64,000 nucleotides of DNA from DASRDB01 sp035652815 (GCA_035652815.1 DASRDB010000009.1:1-64000); one strand, 5' to 3'; counted from the stretch's first letter, positions 1 through 8,644 are shown. Program-made: numbers and translations. Notes: generated from the letters alone by a model not told the origin.

Positions 1-10
1 TCACTAAAGC

Positions 11-83
11 AGTTGCCGCCCGCTCTGGCGGGCGGCAACTGTGGGGAGCGAGCCGCCGCGCGGCGGCTCGCTCCCCACAGTTG
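11..83. repeat. Two adjoining GC-rich palindromes
   Basis: Bases 11-40 form a 12-bp stem with a 6-base loop (AGTTGCCGCCCG / CGGGCGGCAACT). Bases 36-83 form a second palindrome with 23-bp perfect arms around a CG centre, sharing the CAACT segment with the first. The two are mutually exclusive foldings of the same strand. No gene is visible to the left, so this may be the terminator of a gene outside the window. There is no long T-run. Confidence 0.75.
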
Positions 84-171
84 GATGATTAGATGAGGCA
101 ACGAATGCGCGAGAGTAAGATTTTTACGTGAGGCAACACGGGGGTAATCAAGCGAAGTTATCTGCTCTCCA

Positions 172-200
172 TTAACCTCCCCTACACCTTATGCTATAAT
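172..200 (+). promoter_or_regulatory. Extended -10 promoter upstream of the Uma2 gene
   Basis: TATAAT at 195-200 is preceded by TGC, giving an extended -10 box. A weak -35 (TTAACC) lies 17 bases upstream. The start codon follows about 64 bases downstream of the -10 box, leaving a short leader. Confidence 0.5.
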
Positions 201-263
201 ACGCTTGATCTATCAAATGGATGAAAAGCCTGCTCCAGGCAGGAAGACGAGGTACGCAGGGCT

Positions 264-842
264 ATGGCTATAGAACACCATCAAACCATCTCGGTTGAAG
301 AATACTTCCAGCTTGAAGAGCGTGATCCTGACACCCTCTACGAATATATTGATGGTCATGTTTATGCAATGGCAGGTGGTACTGCAGATCACGACACAAT
401 CAAATCTAATTTACAACGTATCCTGTGGAACCTCCTGCGTGGCACCAATTGCCGCGTCTACAGTTCTGACATGAAAGTGTTCATCTCTGAGACACGCTAC
501 TTTCATCCTGATGTTACCGTTACTTGTAATTCCCTGGATCGAGGAAAAACGCAAGTCATCAAATCTCCCCGCCTCGTGGTTGAAGTGCTTTCTCCAAGCA
601 CCGAATTGACAGATCGAACCTGGAAACTAAAAAATTATCGCGCGCACCCCACCATTGAAGAATACATGCTCGTAGACTCCCAATCCCGCAAAATAGAAAT
701 CTACCATAAAGAAGATAACAAGTGGATCTACGAAGCATACGAAGATCACGAGGAAATTCCACTTCACAGCCTGGGAGTATATTTTCCTCTTGAGGAAGCG
801 TACCTGGACGTGGAATTTGAACTTCCTGGTGAAGAGCATTAA
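264..842 (+). CDS. Uma2-family (DUF820) putative restriction-endonuclease-like protein
   Basis: A 192-residue protein of the Uma2/DUF820 family, which has a PD-(D/E)XK nuclease fold and is abundant in Cyanobacteria and Chloroflexota. Visible marks are the N-terminal YEYIDG segment (residues 26-31), HPDVTV with Asp83, and VVEVLSPST with Glu107. Asp83 and Glu107 are the expected metal-binding pair. Length is normal for the family. It stands alone, with the extended -10 promoter upstream and a kinase gene 150 bases downstream on the same strand. The cellular role of the family is not established; many members are solitary and may be mobile. Family call is firm, function is not. Confidence 0.88.
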   Translation: MAIEHHQTISVEEYFQLEERDPDTLYEYIDGHVYAMAGGTADHDTIKSNLQRILWNLLRGTNCRVYSSDMKVFISETRYFHPDVTVTCNSLDRGKTQVIKSPRLVVEVLSPSTELTDRTWKLKNYRAHPTIEEYMLVDSQSRKIEIYHKEDNKWIYEAYEDHEEIPLHSLGVYFPLEEAYLDVEFELPGEEH

Positions 843-958
843 ACTCTAGCCTATCAAATAAAATTTTAATCTTCTTCCCACCACATCTAATCTACCTTTA
901 AGCGTTTTCGAGCAAGGAGATACGTGTATACAGTGTGACCTGTGACATACTAACAGGT

Positions 959-978
959 TCTGGCTAAGTATAGCCAGA
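959..978 (+). promoter_or_regulatory. Stem-loop immediately before the kinase start
   Basis: An 8-bp perfect stem (TCTGGCTA / TAGCCAGA) with an AGTA loop ends 16 bases before the kinase start codon. The ribosome-binding site after it is weak (AGAGAA), so the stem could affect initiation. Any regulatory effect is inference. Confidence 0.4.
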
Positions 979-994
979 GAATCCAAAAAGAGAA

Positions 995-1963
995 ATGGAA
1001 CAGACCACAATGTATAGCGTTCTTGAAGCAAAAGAGACACAACTGTATAAAGGCACTCGTATCAGTGATTACCGCCTGCACTCCGTTTTGAAAAAGGGTG
1101 GCATGTCCACTGTTTACCTGGGATATAACGTTTATACGCAAGAGCGGGTCGCGATAAAAATGGTCGCCAGCGACTCCCCGCATCTGGAGTTCTTTACACG
1201 CGAAGTTTATTTCATGCAGGCCATGAACCACGATTGCATTCTTCCCTGTCTCGACGCTGGACAGTATGGCCCGTATCACTACATGGTTATGCCCTACCTC
1301 GGCGGCGGCACACTTGAAGATTTGATTGAGGAAAGACCGCTCACGCTTGAAGAGACGCAGATACTGCTGGAACAACTGAGCAGCGCATTGTCCTATATGC
1401 ATGCACATGGTATTGTGCATCGAGATATCAAACCAACCAATATTTTATTCGATGAAAATTATCTGCTCTATCTCGCGGATTTCGGCATCTCCTCTACTCT
1501 GGGCGAAAAACCTATCCACAATGGACAGGTGATGGGGACAGCGCAATATATCGCGCCCGAGGTGCTTGATGGCTACCTGGACGAGCGCAGCGATATCTAC
1601 TCGGTCGGCATCCTGCTGTACCAGGCCCTCACCGGTCATCTGCCATTCGATGGCGAGAATCGCTGGAAAATTTGCCTGCAACATAAAGAGCAGAAGCCGC
1701 TTGCCCTTTCCATTTACAACCCGGCCATTCCACACGCCGTTGAGCAGGTGATTCTGCGTGCCCTGGAGAAAGACCCGAATGCTCGCTATCAATCTATGAA
1801 AGAGTTGTTTGCGGCATTCCAGAAGGCCCTCGAACCCTCGCTGCTCGAGAAGCTGGCGGGAAGCCTGCGCGAGGTAGGCCAGCACCTCCGCGAGCATCTG
1901 GCGCAGGACGTTCCTGTCTGGCAACCTGTGACGGCGGAACAGCAGGTATTGCAAGCTTCATAA
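995..1963 (+). CDS. Soluble eukaryotic-type Ser/Thr protein kinase
   Basis: A 322-residue protein kinase of the bacterial PknB-like group. Seen: glycine-rich loop KGGMSTVY (residues 34-41), catalytic Lys55 in VAIKMV, the catalytic loop HRDIKPTN near residue 145, DFGIS for metal binding near 163, and an APE-type motif (APEVL). The kinase fold ends near residue 275, followed by a short charged tail of about 45 residues. No transmembrane helix or PASTA repeats are present, so it is probably cytoplasmic and senses signals through partners. It is likely monocistronic: a hairpin follows it and the next gene is convergent. Substrate unknown. Confidence 0.93.
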   Translation: MEQTTMYSVLEAKETQLYKGTRISDYRLHSVLKKGGMSTVYLGYNVYTQERVAIKMVASDSPHLEFFTREVYFMQAMNHDCILPCLDAGQYGPYHYMVMPYLGGGTLEDLIEERPLTLEETQILLEQLSSALSYMHAHGIVHRDIKPTNILFDENYLLYLADFGISSTLGEKPIHNGQVMGTAQYIAPEVLDGYLDERSDIYSVGILLYQALTGHLPFDGENRWKICLQHKEQKPLALSIYNPAIPHAVEQVILRALEKDPNARYQSMKELFAAFQKALEPSLLEKLAGSLREVGQHLREHLAQDVPVWQPVTAEQQVLQAS

Positions 1964-2017
1964 TAATGCTAGAGAGATTTTAGGACAAGAAAAGAACCCT
2001 GCAGAGGGGATGGAATA

Positions 2018-2044
2018 CGAAGGCATCCAATACGGGTGCCTTCG
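2018..2044 (+). terminator. Candidate terminator of the kinase gene
   Basis: An 8-bp stem (CGAAGGCA / TGCCTTCG) with a 11-base loop lies about 55 bases after the kinase stop and is followed by a T-rich stretch (ATTAATTTT). Confidence 0.45.
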
Positions 2045-2144
2045 ATTAATTTTGGGAAAGGAAAAGCGAAGTCTTACACCATTTACCAACGAAAAACATC
2101 CGTACATGCGCAAAAGAAAGACAGCCATCGTTTGTAAAGCGAAA

Positions 2145-2161
2145 GCATCCGCAAGGGATGC
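2145..2161 (-). terminator. Hairpin after the ATP-grasp-like gene
   Basis: GCATCC / GGATGC stem with a 5-base loop sits directly downstream of the minus-strand stop at 2164, followed on that strand by TTTCGCTTT. A weak intrinsic terminator. Confidence 0.4.
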
Positions 2162-2163
2162 CT

Positions 2164-3615
2164 CTACATTGATATGGCCAGGGAAGTCAGTACAGCATCG
2201 ACCTCTTGTTGCGCCCGCTTGAGGTCTCCTGCCAGGATCAGGCCCATAGGATTTTTCGCCATGCGGCAAATGATGCGCGTACCATCCTGCTTTAAGATGG
2301 CGTCTTTCTCGGCCAGGTACTTCCGAACGACTTGCAGGCTGACGCCTTCGGGTAGGGGATATTTATCGAAGGTGCAGATACCCTCGCGGATCACCGTTTT
2401 CATATTGGCAATGCTCTGAACTTTTCTATTTGCGCCAAGCACCGCCATGATGGCATCAGTATAGTTTGTCCAGCGAGGATTACATTCGGCAAGGTAATTT
2501 CCAGCAGGTTGCTTTCTGCGCTTCTGGAGCTCCTGCTCCGGCTCTGCCGGAATCATCACATCTATATTCGCTACCCCCCGAAGCGAGGCAAAGTCTATGC
2601 CGCACAGGCGGGCAGTTTCTCTCAGAAACGTTTCAAAGTAAGCCATTGTTTGCGCTTCATATAATGGCCGCTTGCGCTCCAACTGCAAGCTCTTAGGAAT
2701 ATAGGTGCTGGTGCCGATACAGGCCTTGCTACCTTCTTTCTGCAACTGGCTATTCCAGCCCAGCGAAACTACCTGACCATCCATGATGACGACCGACATG
2801 CCAGGCGAATCCACAAAATCAATGTAGCGGCTGATGACCACCCGGTTCTCTTTTTCGGTATTCATGGTTCCGGCTAAGTGTTCCTGCGCGCTAAGTAAGG
2901 CCGCTTGCCAATCTCTATAGAAAGCCCCATGTTCGGGGTCTCCGTTCGGCACAAGTGATATACCAGCAGCGCTTTCATATAGGAGACAACAGCCATAATT
3001 GCCATCCGACTCTGCCGCGCGCATCATCAAGCCGAGGGGATAATTCTGCACCATGCCTGCCTGCTGGTAGATATCTTCCACACATGAAAGAAATTTCGCC
3101 GCCGACGGAACGAGATTTTCAAGCGTCACAACGGTATAATCGGGCGGATAAAATCCCACGAGTTGAAACTCGTCAGCCAGCCGGTAAAAATTGACCTTAT
3201 TTTTCAAAGCATCGGTCAGTTTTCCCGGAAGGCCCCAGGGCTGTGTCCCCAAAGCTTCTTGCATGCTCGTCTCGGTCTCCGGCACATTGATGTAGGGCAC
3301 AACCAGTATTGATCCCCCTATTCTTTCCCGTTCCACACGTAATTCGTTCAATGTTACAGACGTGATGGTTTTGCCGAATAGTTCGCTAAGATATGCCATC
3401 TGGGAGCGAATATCGGGCGTATCCTGCTCAACCAGCGCATAGAGGCGCGCTGCATTGAAAGGAAAATGACCACATCTTTCTCCATAATGCCGCTCTACAT
3501 AGCTGACCATCGATTCATGCGAAGCGCGCAACACCCCACTTCCTACATTATGGAAACCGATTCCTATGTCTATAGGAATATCAGAAGCGAATAATGACCT
3601 GTCTTCAATACTCAT
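2164..3615 (-). CDS. ATP-grasp-like protein of unknown substrate
   Basis: A 483-residue protein that I relate to ATP-grasp carboxylate-amine ligases by motif. It has a pre-ATP-grasp-like segment ending in a Pro-Pro turn (residues 146-164, LADEF..GFYPPDYTVVT), a central nucleotide-lid-like region (200-300), NIDVMI (350-355) and ECNPRW (377-382). ECNPRW resembles the metal-binding E-x-N-x-R signature. Such enzymes join a carboxylate to an amine using ATP; the closest known pattern is the PGM1-type peptide-ligase group. The longest frame starts at TTG 3681, but ATG 3615 has a good ribosome-binding site (GGTGAGG), so I use it. It is alone, divergent from the zinc-ribbon gene. No biosynthetic neighbours are present. 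Family assignment is tentative. Confidence 0.6.
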   Translation of the reverse strand: MSIEDRSLFASDIPIDIGIGFHNVGSGVLRASHESMVSYVERHYGERCGHFPFNAARLYALVEQDTPDIRSQMAYLSELFGKTITSVTLNELRVERERIGGSILVVPYINVPETETSMQEALGTQPWGLPGKLTDALKNKVNFYRLADEFQLVGFYPPDYTVVTLENLVPSAAKFLSCVEDIYQQAGMVQNYPLGLMMRAAESDGNYGCCLLYESAAGISLVPNGDPEHGAFYRDWQAALLSAQEHLAGTMNTEKENRVVISRYIDFVDSPGMSVVIMDGQVVSLGWNSQLQKEGSKACIGTSTYIPKSLQLERKRPLYEAQTMAYFETFLRETARLCGIDFASLRGVANIDVMIPAEPEQELQKRRKQPAGNYLAECNPRWTNYTDAIMAVLGANRKVQSIANMKTVIREGICTFDKYPLPEGVSLQVVRKYLAEKDAILKQDGTRIICRMAKNPMGLILAGDLKRAQQEVDAVLTSLAISM

Positions 3616-3898
3616 AGCAATAACCTCACCGTTAAAAATAAGCATAGGTGAGCATACATTCTCCACGCGCATTATACGCAATTATGCGAAAGTGTCAATT
3701 TGCTCATAGGTTGCGCAACGAAATTTCTCAAAGTTAAGTACGTATACCTAAAAATGTTTGTATAAACTGTACAACTATGATACGATATACTCAGCATATC
3801 GGCTGGTTACACAATTATTCGTACAATCTTGTATATCGTTGTATGCTTTGAAACATCTGACCTTGAGAAAGCCTCTGGTTAATTAAGGATGAAGACTG

Positions 3899-5596
3899 AT
3901 GCAGACTTGTACCTACTGTGGGGCCGAACTTCCAGAAAACTCCCGCTTCTGTGGCAAGTGTGGACACGTGCAGGATGCTTTCGCAACCGATGCGTCAGCT
4001 ACCAGAATCACTCCACCACCGCCATCAGGGGTGTCTGATGGCGGCACACTACTGGCAACCCAACCACCTTACGGCAATGCTCCCGCGCAGGGCAATACAC
4101 CTATCCGGTCTCTATACCCACAAGCGCCAACCACACCACATCCAAACCAGAATGAAGATGAGCGCAGAAGCGGAATACCACCCTGGTCTCCTTTCGCTGG
4201 GGCGGCCCTGGGAGGAGAGGCGATGTGGGGCAGTGGGCAGATAGCGCCTCCTGGCGCGCCGGTGGTGCAGGGAACGCCACAGATCGGCAATGTTCCCAGT
4301 GTGCCAGGGTCTCCCAGCGCCCCTCCAAATACGCCCTTTAGCCATCCTACGCTGGGGGCAGGCAATGCATCTCCCACTCATCCTGTGCAGGGGCCAGGCA
4401 ATGCGTCTATCGGTCATCCCGCCCAGGGACCAGGAAATGTACCGATTAGTCATCCCGCTCAAGGGCCAGTCCATACACCGGTCAACTATCCCACACATGG
4501 GCCGACGACTCCCTATCCTCACCCGGGGCCGCATCCTATTCACCATCCGCCAGAACCGCCGGGAACGCACCACCATCACCCCATTCATAAGCATCACCGG
4601 GACCATGACCATGACGAAGACGAGCATCATCATCACCATGACCAACACGCACATCACACTCATCACATAGCGCATGCGAGCAAAGTGGCAGGCGTCTCAT
4701 CCGCCAAGACCATTCTGATCGTGGTAGTAGCCGCAGCAGTGGTTGCGGCAGGCGGAGTCGCAGCCGCCATGCATTTCCTGGCCCATTCGCCGCTCATCAG
4801 TATCACCAGCCCGTATAAGGTCGGCGATGCTCCGGCGGGAGCAAGTGGAACGACACTACAGATCAGTGGGCAACAGTTTGCCAGCAATTCGCCGATTACC
4901 TTCCTGCTCGATGGTCATGCCGCGCCGGGCAATCCAGGTACGCATAGTGACGCCAACGGCTCCTTCCACGCCAATGTACCCATCACCGATGCCTGGAGCA
5001 TCGGAACCCACACGCTAACAGCCAGGGACGCCAGTAACAACAGCACTCAAAACAGCGTGAGTGTGGTGGTAGTGCAGCAAGGTCAGGCCAATACTCCCGG
5101 ACCGGACGGCGCGCCACCTGACGATGCCAGTTTCAAGGTCATTGCCCAGATACAGGGGAATCAATCGCCAGAAACCGAGATTGTCACCGGACATCCTGAT
5201 CCGATGGGTGGTACCGCTTGCAATTCTGAAGATACTGGTAAGCCCATTGTTATTACAGGTTCTACCTATAACCATAATGTCCCTTACCGGCAAACAGCTA
5301 CGTTCTCATGTACCGGGAACTATAAAGCAGGAAAAATCACGTTTACTGAGACACTGACGAGTTCTGTCACCGTTTATTCCGAACCAGACGGCACAACGTC
5401 AACCTGTACTCTGAACTCGCCTCAAGTTGATGAAGAGCTGTCCGGCAGCTATACCGGAAACAATACGTTCAGTGGTACCGTTACTTACCCTGCTATTCCA
5501 GCAAGTGACTTCTCGTGTGTTCCCAGTGGTTTTACCGCGTGGTTCACATACAGTCAGTCCCCCTGGACAGGCCAGGTCACAGATTTACATAGGTAA
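3899..5596 (+). CDS. Zinc-ribbon, Pro/His-rich single-pass membrane protein with Ig-like exterior
   Basis: A 565-residue multi-part protein. Residues 4-22 form a zinc ribbon (CTYC...CGKC). Residues 50-215 are Pro/Gly-rich, with repeats of about 13 residues around HPxQGPGN. Residues 215-262 are extremely rich in His, Asp and Glu, a probable metal-binding tract. A hydrophobic helix follows at about 267-292 (TILIVVVAAAVVAAGG). The rest is outside the membrane and contains an Ig-like module (KVGDAPAGASGTTLQISGQ style, about 300-390) and a C-terminal region with six or more Cys. N-in/C-out topology is inferred. The start has AAGGAT upstream. Zinc-ribbon plus TM plus Ig-like architecture is common in Ktedonobacteria-like genomes. 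Function unknown; a metal-responsive envelope protein is one possibility. Confidence 0.8.
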   Translation: MQTCTYCGAELPENSRFCGKCGHVQDAFATDASATRITPPPPSGVSDGGTLLATQPPYGNAPAQGNTPIRSLYPQAPTTPHPNQNEDERRSGIPPWSPFAGAALGGEAMWGSGQIAPPGAPVVQGTPQIGNVPSVPGSPSAPPNTPFSHPTLGAGNASPTHPVQGPGNASIGHPAQGPGNVPISHPAQGPVHTPVNYPTHGPTTPYPHPGPHPIHHPPEPPGTHHHHPIHKHHRDHDHDEDEHHHHHDQHAHHTHHIAHASKVAGVSSAKTILIVVVAAAVVAAGGVAAAMHFLAHSPLISITSPYKVGDAPAGASGTTLQISGQQFASNSPITFLLDGHAAPGNPGTHSDANGSFHANVPITDAWSIGTHTLTARDASNNSTQNSVSVVVVQQGQANTPGPDGAPPDDASFKVIAQIQGNQSPETEIVTGHPDPMGGTACNSEDTGKPIVITGSTYNHNVPYRQTATFSCTGNYKAGKITFTETLTSSVTVYSEPDGTTSTCTLNSPQVDEELSGSYTGNNTFSGTVTYPAIPASDFSCVPSGFTAWFTYSQSPWTGQVTDLHR

Positions 5597-5624
5597 ATTG
5601 TGATGAGTCAGACTGTGGAGGGAT

Positions 5625-5688
5625 CTTGTGCCTGTCCAGTAGAGTCATCTGGAATAAGTTTTCCCAGTCCCACATGGACAGGCACAAG
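5625..5688. terminator. 14-bp stem between convergent genes
   Basis: Perfect inverted repeat CTTGTGCCTGTCCA (5625-5638) / TGGACAGGCACAAG (5675-5688), with a 36-base spacer, lies exactly between the convergent zinc-ribbon and chitinase genes. It probably separates the two transcripts in both directions. Confidence 0.55.
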
Positions 5689-5696
5689 AAAAGAAG

Positions 5697-6911
5697 TTAC
5701 GACGCCGGTTTCCAGAGTGCCGGAACATTTGGCGGCTCCCAGCCGGGTTCGGATGTATGTGCCTGAATGCAGGTGTAGACGACGCCGTTGTATGTCACCT
5801 CGTCGCCGACGTTGTAATGCGTCCAGGGCTGCCAGGCTGGAATATTGACGGGAGTGCCGGTTGTGGTCGGGGTTGGACTCGCAGGACTCGTCGGCGTAGG
5901 AGTAGGTGTCGAACCTCCACCGCCGCCGCCTCCACCACCGTTACCGGCAAACTGACCAAAGATCGAGGAAAAATCGAAGGCGTTTTGCTGAATACCGCTG
6001 CACGTCGGCGAGACGCTTCCGTTGGGACATCCGCCGTTATCGCGCCCCTCGGACCAGAAGGAGAGTTCACCCAGGTGATTTTGCTCGGCGAAGGTGACGA
6101 GCCGCTGCGCGTCCTGCTCGGTGAAGACCTCGGCGGTATCGTCATTCACTCCGATCATAGGCGTGACGCCGATCATTGACCAGGACATGTTGGGAATAAT
6201 GCCCTGTAACTGGTTGTAGGTGCTGTTGGCGGCATCTATCGCGTTCTGCCCCATGTCGCTAGAGCAGCAGTAATAGTCCATCGCCATGATATTGACAACA
6301 CTGATGCTGACGCCATTCTGGACAGCATTCTGCACCAGGTTCAGGCCATCCTGCGTGAGGCCAGAGGGCAGCACAGGCAGGGTGAAAGAAACAGTCAAAC
6401 CAGGATTGGCGGCTTCGAGGGCGGCGATGGCTTTGTTGCGCTTGTCATTATCGCTGGTGTAGCCAAGCGGACCGCCTTCAATATCAAAGTCGAGGTGCGT
6501 AATACCAAGATTCACCACCCTCTGATACTGGGCCTGCAACGTGCCGGGGTCTGGACAATTCAAGGCAAGCTCGATGCCCGCTTCGCCACCGAAAGAGGCA
6601 ATGACGTCCCCGCCAGCGTTGCGAATGGTTGAAATGATGGATTGAACCGAGGAATCGTTGAGAGAGAGTCCTGCCCAGGTGGCCTGACAGCTACCGCCAT
6701 CAACCACAAAAGCCAGCGTGTAATCCTTTACGCCACTGGTCTGAATATCCTGTCCGACAGTGGAATTCATGGTGACATCGACATATGGAGCAACATAGCC
6801 GTTCGGTAAACCTTGTGCGTGGGTCGGGCTGACCTTATTGAAGACGACGAGCGAGAGCAATCCGAGGATAGCCAGGGCGATGAGGTCCATGCTGTAAATT
6901 CGCTTTCCCAT
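5697..6911 (-). CDS. Secreted GH18 chitinase with C-terminal CBM5/12 module
   Basis: A 404-residue exported glycoside hydrolase. An N-terminal hydrophobic segment (residues 8-24) ends near HAQG (31-34), a plausible signal-peptidase site. The GH18 barrel runs over about 38-320 and holds the signature LDFDIEG at 140-146, with Glu145 as acid/base catalyst. A Gly9 then Thr/Pro-rich linker (about 325-360) leads to a C-terminal chitin-binding module of the CBM5/12 kind, with aromatic residues W, Y and W (AWQPWTHYNVGDEVTY...PALWKP). It hydrolyses chitin outside the cell, fitting a soil saprophyte. Start chosen at ATG 6911, because GAAGGA lies 7 bases before it; the longer frame has no site. It is monocistronic. 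Confidence 0.92.
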   Translation of the reverse strand: MGKRIYSMDLIALAILGLLSLVVFNKVSPTHAQGLPNGYVAPYVDVTMNSTVGQDIQTSGVKDYTLAFVVDGGSCQATWAGLSLNDSSVQSIISTIRNAGGDVIASFGGEAGIELALNCPDPGTLQAQYQRVVNLGITHLDFDIEGGPLGYTSDNDKRNKAIAALEAANPGLTVSFTLPVLPSGLTQDGLNLVQNAVQNGVSISVVNIMAMDYYCCSSDMGQNAIDAANSTYNQLQGIIPNMSWSMIGVTPMIGVNDDTAEVFTEQDAQRLVTFAEQNHLGELSFWSEGRDNGGCPNGSVSPTCSGIQQNAFDFSSIFGQFAGNGGGGGGGGGSTPTPTPTSPASPTPTTTGTPVNIPAWQPWTHYNVGDEVTYNGVVYTCIQAHTSEPGWEPPNVPALWKPAS

Positions 6912-7110
6912 AGTAGTTCCTTCTTTCAAACAAGTTTCCTGGTGGCACCCCTCCCTATGAGGGCCAGGACGCGATGAGATTCGACAACACAACCGCTCAG
7001 GGGAAGAAAGAATAAACCGGGCTACAGGGATAGTGCAACCGTTCAGTTGTTCGTTGTACTAGTAAACCTCCTTTCTTGTTAGCACTTCCTTTCCCTATGC
7101 ATCTTGATTC

Positions 7111-7193
7111 TGTAGGGACGCGATTCATCGCGACCACCCCGCCTCTGGTGCGTGCTGATGCACCCAGTGGATGCGATGAATTGTATCCCTACA
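7111..7193. repeat. Family A repeat pair
   Basis: TGTAGGGACGCGATTCATCGCG at 7111-7132 and its diverged inverse ending CCCTACA at 7193 bracket about 40 bases. Same family as at 14220, 24941 and 25091. Confidence 0.7.
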
Positions 7194-7271
7194 CGTCAAA
7201 ATGTAAAAGAAGAGCTAATGCGATAAAACAGAGAGAAGCACTAAAAACATGCAACTCCTTACACTTAAAAG

Positions 7272-7299
7272 ACTATATGATATGACGTATATTTGTCAA
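7272..7299 (-). promoter_or_regulatory. Sigma70-type promoter pointing to the chitinase gene
   Basis: On the minus strand, TTGACA (7299-7294) and TATAGT (7277-7272) are separated by 16 bases. The next minus-strand gene is the chitinase, about 360 bases away, so a long leader containing the family A repeat would be made. The rest of 6912-7366 holds no recognisable gene. Confidence 0.4.
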
Positions 7300-7366
7300 G
7301 ATGTCTATACCAATTTTCCTAATTTTGTATACAATGATGGAATTGAAAAGTAAGGGAAAATGCCAA

Positions 7367-8047
7367 CTAGACGGATTGTTTGTCCTTTATATGCTGCGGT
7401 TCATAATTCGCAAGTGGTCCTGGTAGTTCCTGCTCGGCCTTGTCCTCTAAGCGCTTTTCGTTGCGCCGCAAAAAGATCAGGAAAGCGACGATAATGATTA
7501 CCGCCAGGATGATAAAGACAATACCGACTGGCCCCGTCAAGCGATGAACATTATCGCCCAAAAAGTATCCCCCCAGGCCATAGAGAGTTGCCCAGACGAT
7601 TCCGCCGAGCGCGTTGAACAGCAAAAAGCGCGGCCAGCGCATGCGATTCGTGCCTGCGAGAAATGCAGCCCAGGCGCGCAGCACAGCAACAAAGCGGCCA
7701 AAGAATACTACCTTGCCCCCATGCTTCATAAAGAGATACTGCCCGAGCTTTAGCCTGCGTTCCTCAAGATGGATATAGCGTCCATAGCGACGAAGCAAAC
7801 GATAACCGCCTTCGCGGCCTACCCAGAAGCCGACATTATCGCCCAGAATGGCACCACAGGCGGCAGCGAGAATAACGATAGGTATCGATAACTTATGAGT
7901 TGTTCCGGCAGTAATTGCGGCGACCAGTAGCATAGTCTCGCCGGGGAAAGGGATGCCGGTACTCTCAATGGCCACAAAAAACAGTACGGCCCAGTAGCCA
8001 TACGTTGTCAGCAGGTGAACCAGGTTAGTTGTCGTGGTATTAAACAT
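7367..8047 (-). CDS. DedA-family membrane protein
   Basis: A 226-residue integral membrane protein of the DedA/VTT family, which includes undecaprenyl-phosphate and phospholipid flippases or scramblases. Seen: N-terminal helix (residues 17-40) with the ESTGIPFPGE motif, a re-entrant region GDNVGFWVGREGG (69-81), GRFVAVLRAWAAFLAG (117-132, a conserved Arg-rich motif) and closing helices to about 195. A charged tail of about 30 residues follows. It is adjacent to and co-directional with the PRC-barrel gene upstream, but a palindrome lies between. No clear ribosome-binding site is seen before ATG 8047. Confidence 0.9.
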   Translation of the reverse strand: MFNTTTTNLVHLLTTYGYWAVLFFVAIESTGIPFPGETMLLVAAITAGTTHKLSIPIVILAAACGAILGDNVGFWVGREGGYRLLRRYGRYIHLEERRLKLGQYLFMKHGGKVVFFGRFVAVLRAWAAFLAGTNRMRWPRFLLFNALGGIVWATLYGLGGYFLGDNVHRLTGPVGIVFIILAVIIIVAFLIFLRRNEKRLEDKAEQELPGPLANYEPQHIKDKQSV

Positions 8048-8063
8048 GGAATAAGCGTTTTCT

Positions 8064-8084
8064 CAGGCCGTATAATACGGCCTG
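8064..8084. repeat. Palindrome with T-run on the plus side
   Basis: CAGGCCGTA / TACGGCCTG arms close around TAA. The plus strand continues CTTTTTC, so it reads best as a rightward terminator although both neighbours are leftward. It could be the end of the PRC-barrel transcript read in either direction. Confidence 0.5.
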
Positions 8085-8089
8085 CTTTT

Positions 8090-8608
8090 TCATTGGCGCA
8101 GGGATTGAGCCACTTCGTCAGGAACAACCATGACATCCTGCCCATAACTTACCACCTGCGAAGCCGCAAAAGTGGGATATTTCCCGCTCAGTTGCTCGCG
8201 AATGCCGCCTGATAGCTCGAAAGCAGTCACGCGCAATGCGGTAGGCGTACTTATATCCAGGAGCGCCGTACCAATGCTACCAACCAGCGTGCCACCAGCG
8301 CTCATCACACGGTATTTATTCAGACCCTCCCCCGAAATCAGCGATCCAACGCGAGGATCATCCGACTCGCTGCGCAACGCATCCTCGTTCGGAATCGTAA
8401 TGGCATCCTGTCCAACGGCATTGATGCTGGCTATCGGCACTATTTTATGACTGAGCAGGCCTGTTTTGACACGCAGCGCGTATATGTTTTGCGTCTGCGG
8501 GTCGAAATAGAAATCATCACAGGAACCAATTTTCTTTCCATCCGACAGCGTCACAACGGCCGTACCGCGCAGCGCCGACCATTTTTTGAAATCTTGAATG
8601 TTTTGCAT
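8090..8608 (-). CDS. PRC-barrel domain protein
   Basis: A 172-residue protein with two PRC-barrel-like beta modules. The first covers about residues 5-80 (ALRGTAVVTLSDGKKIGSCDDFYFD) and the second about 95-170 (GTLVGSIGTALLDI). PRC barrels occur in photosynthetic reaction centre H subunits, RimM and small adaptor proteins. Here there is no partner domain, so the role is unknown; a stress or envelope adaptor is typical for soil bacteria. ATG 8608 is chosen because GAGGAG lies 6 bases upstream; a longer frame begins 21 bases earlier. It is preceded by the terminator hairpin of the next gene. Confidence 0.85.
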   Translation of the reverse strand: MQNIQDFKKWSALRGTAVVTLSDGKKIGSCDDFYFDPQTQNIYALRVKTGLLSHKIVPIASINAVGQDAITIPNEDALRSESDDPRVGSLISGEGLNKYRVMSAGGTLVGSIGTALLDISTPTALRVTAFELSGGIREQLSGKYPTFAASQVVSYGQDVMVVPDEVAQSLRQ

Positions 8609-8644
8609 AGTGGTCTCCTCAATAGGCAAAAGGGATACAAATAA

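Noticed and set aside
950..1420. 156-codon minus-strand frame opposite the kinase gene
   Set aside because: No ribosome-binding site or recognisable domain; the plus-strand kinase explains the sequence.
4112..4675. 187-codon minus-strand frame rich in Met and Val
   Set aside because: It is the antisense of the His/Pro repeat region of the zinc-ribbon gene; the composition is an artefact.
8015..8212. Plus-strand gene ended by the palindrome at 8064-8084
   Set aside because: The T-run suggests a rightward terminator, but no plus-strand coding sequence with a start signal lies upstream.
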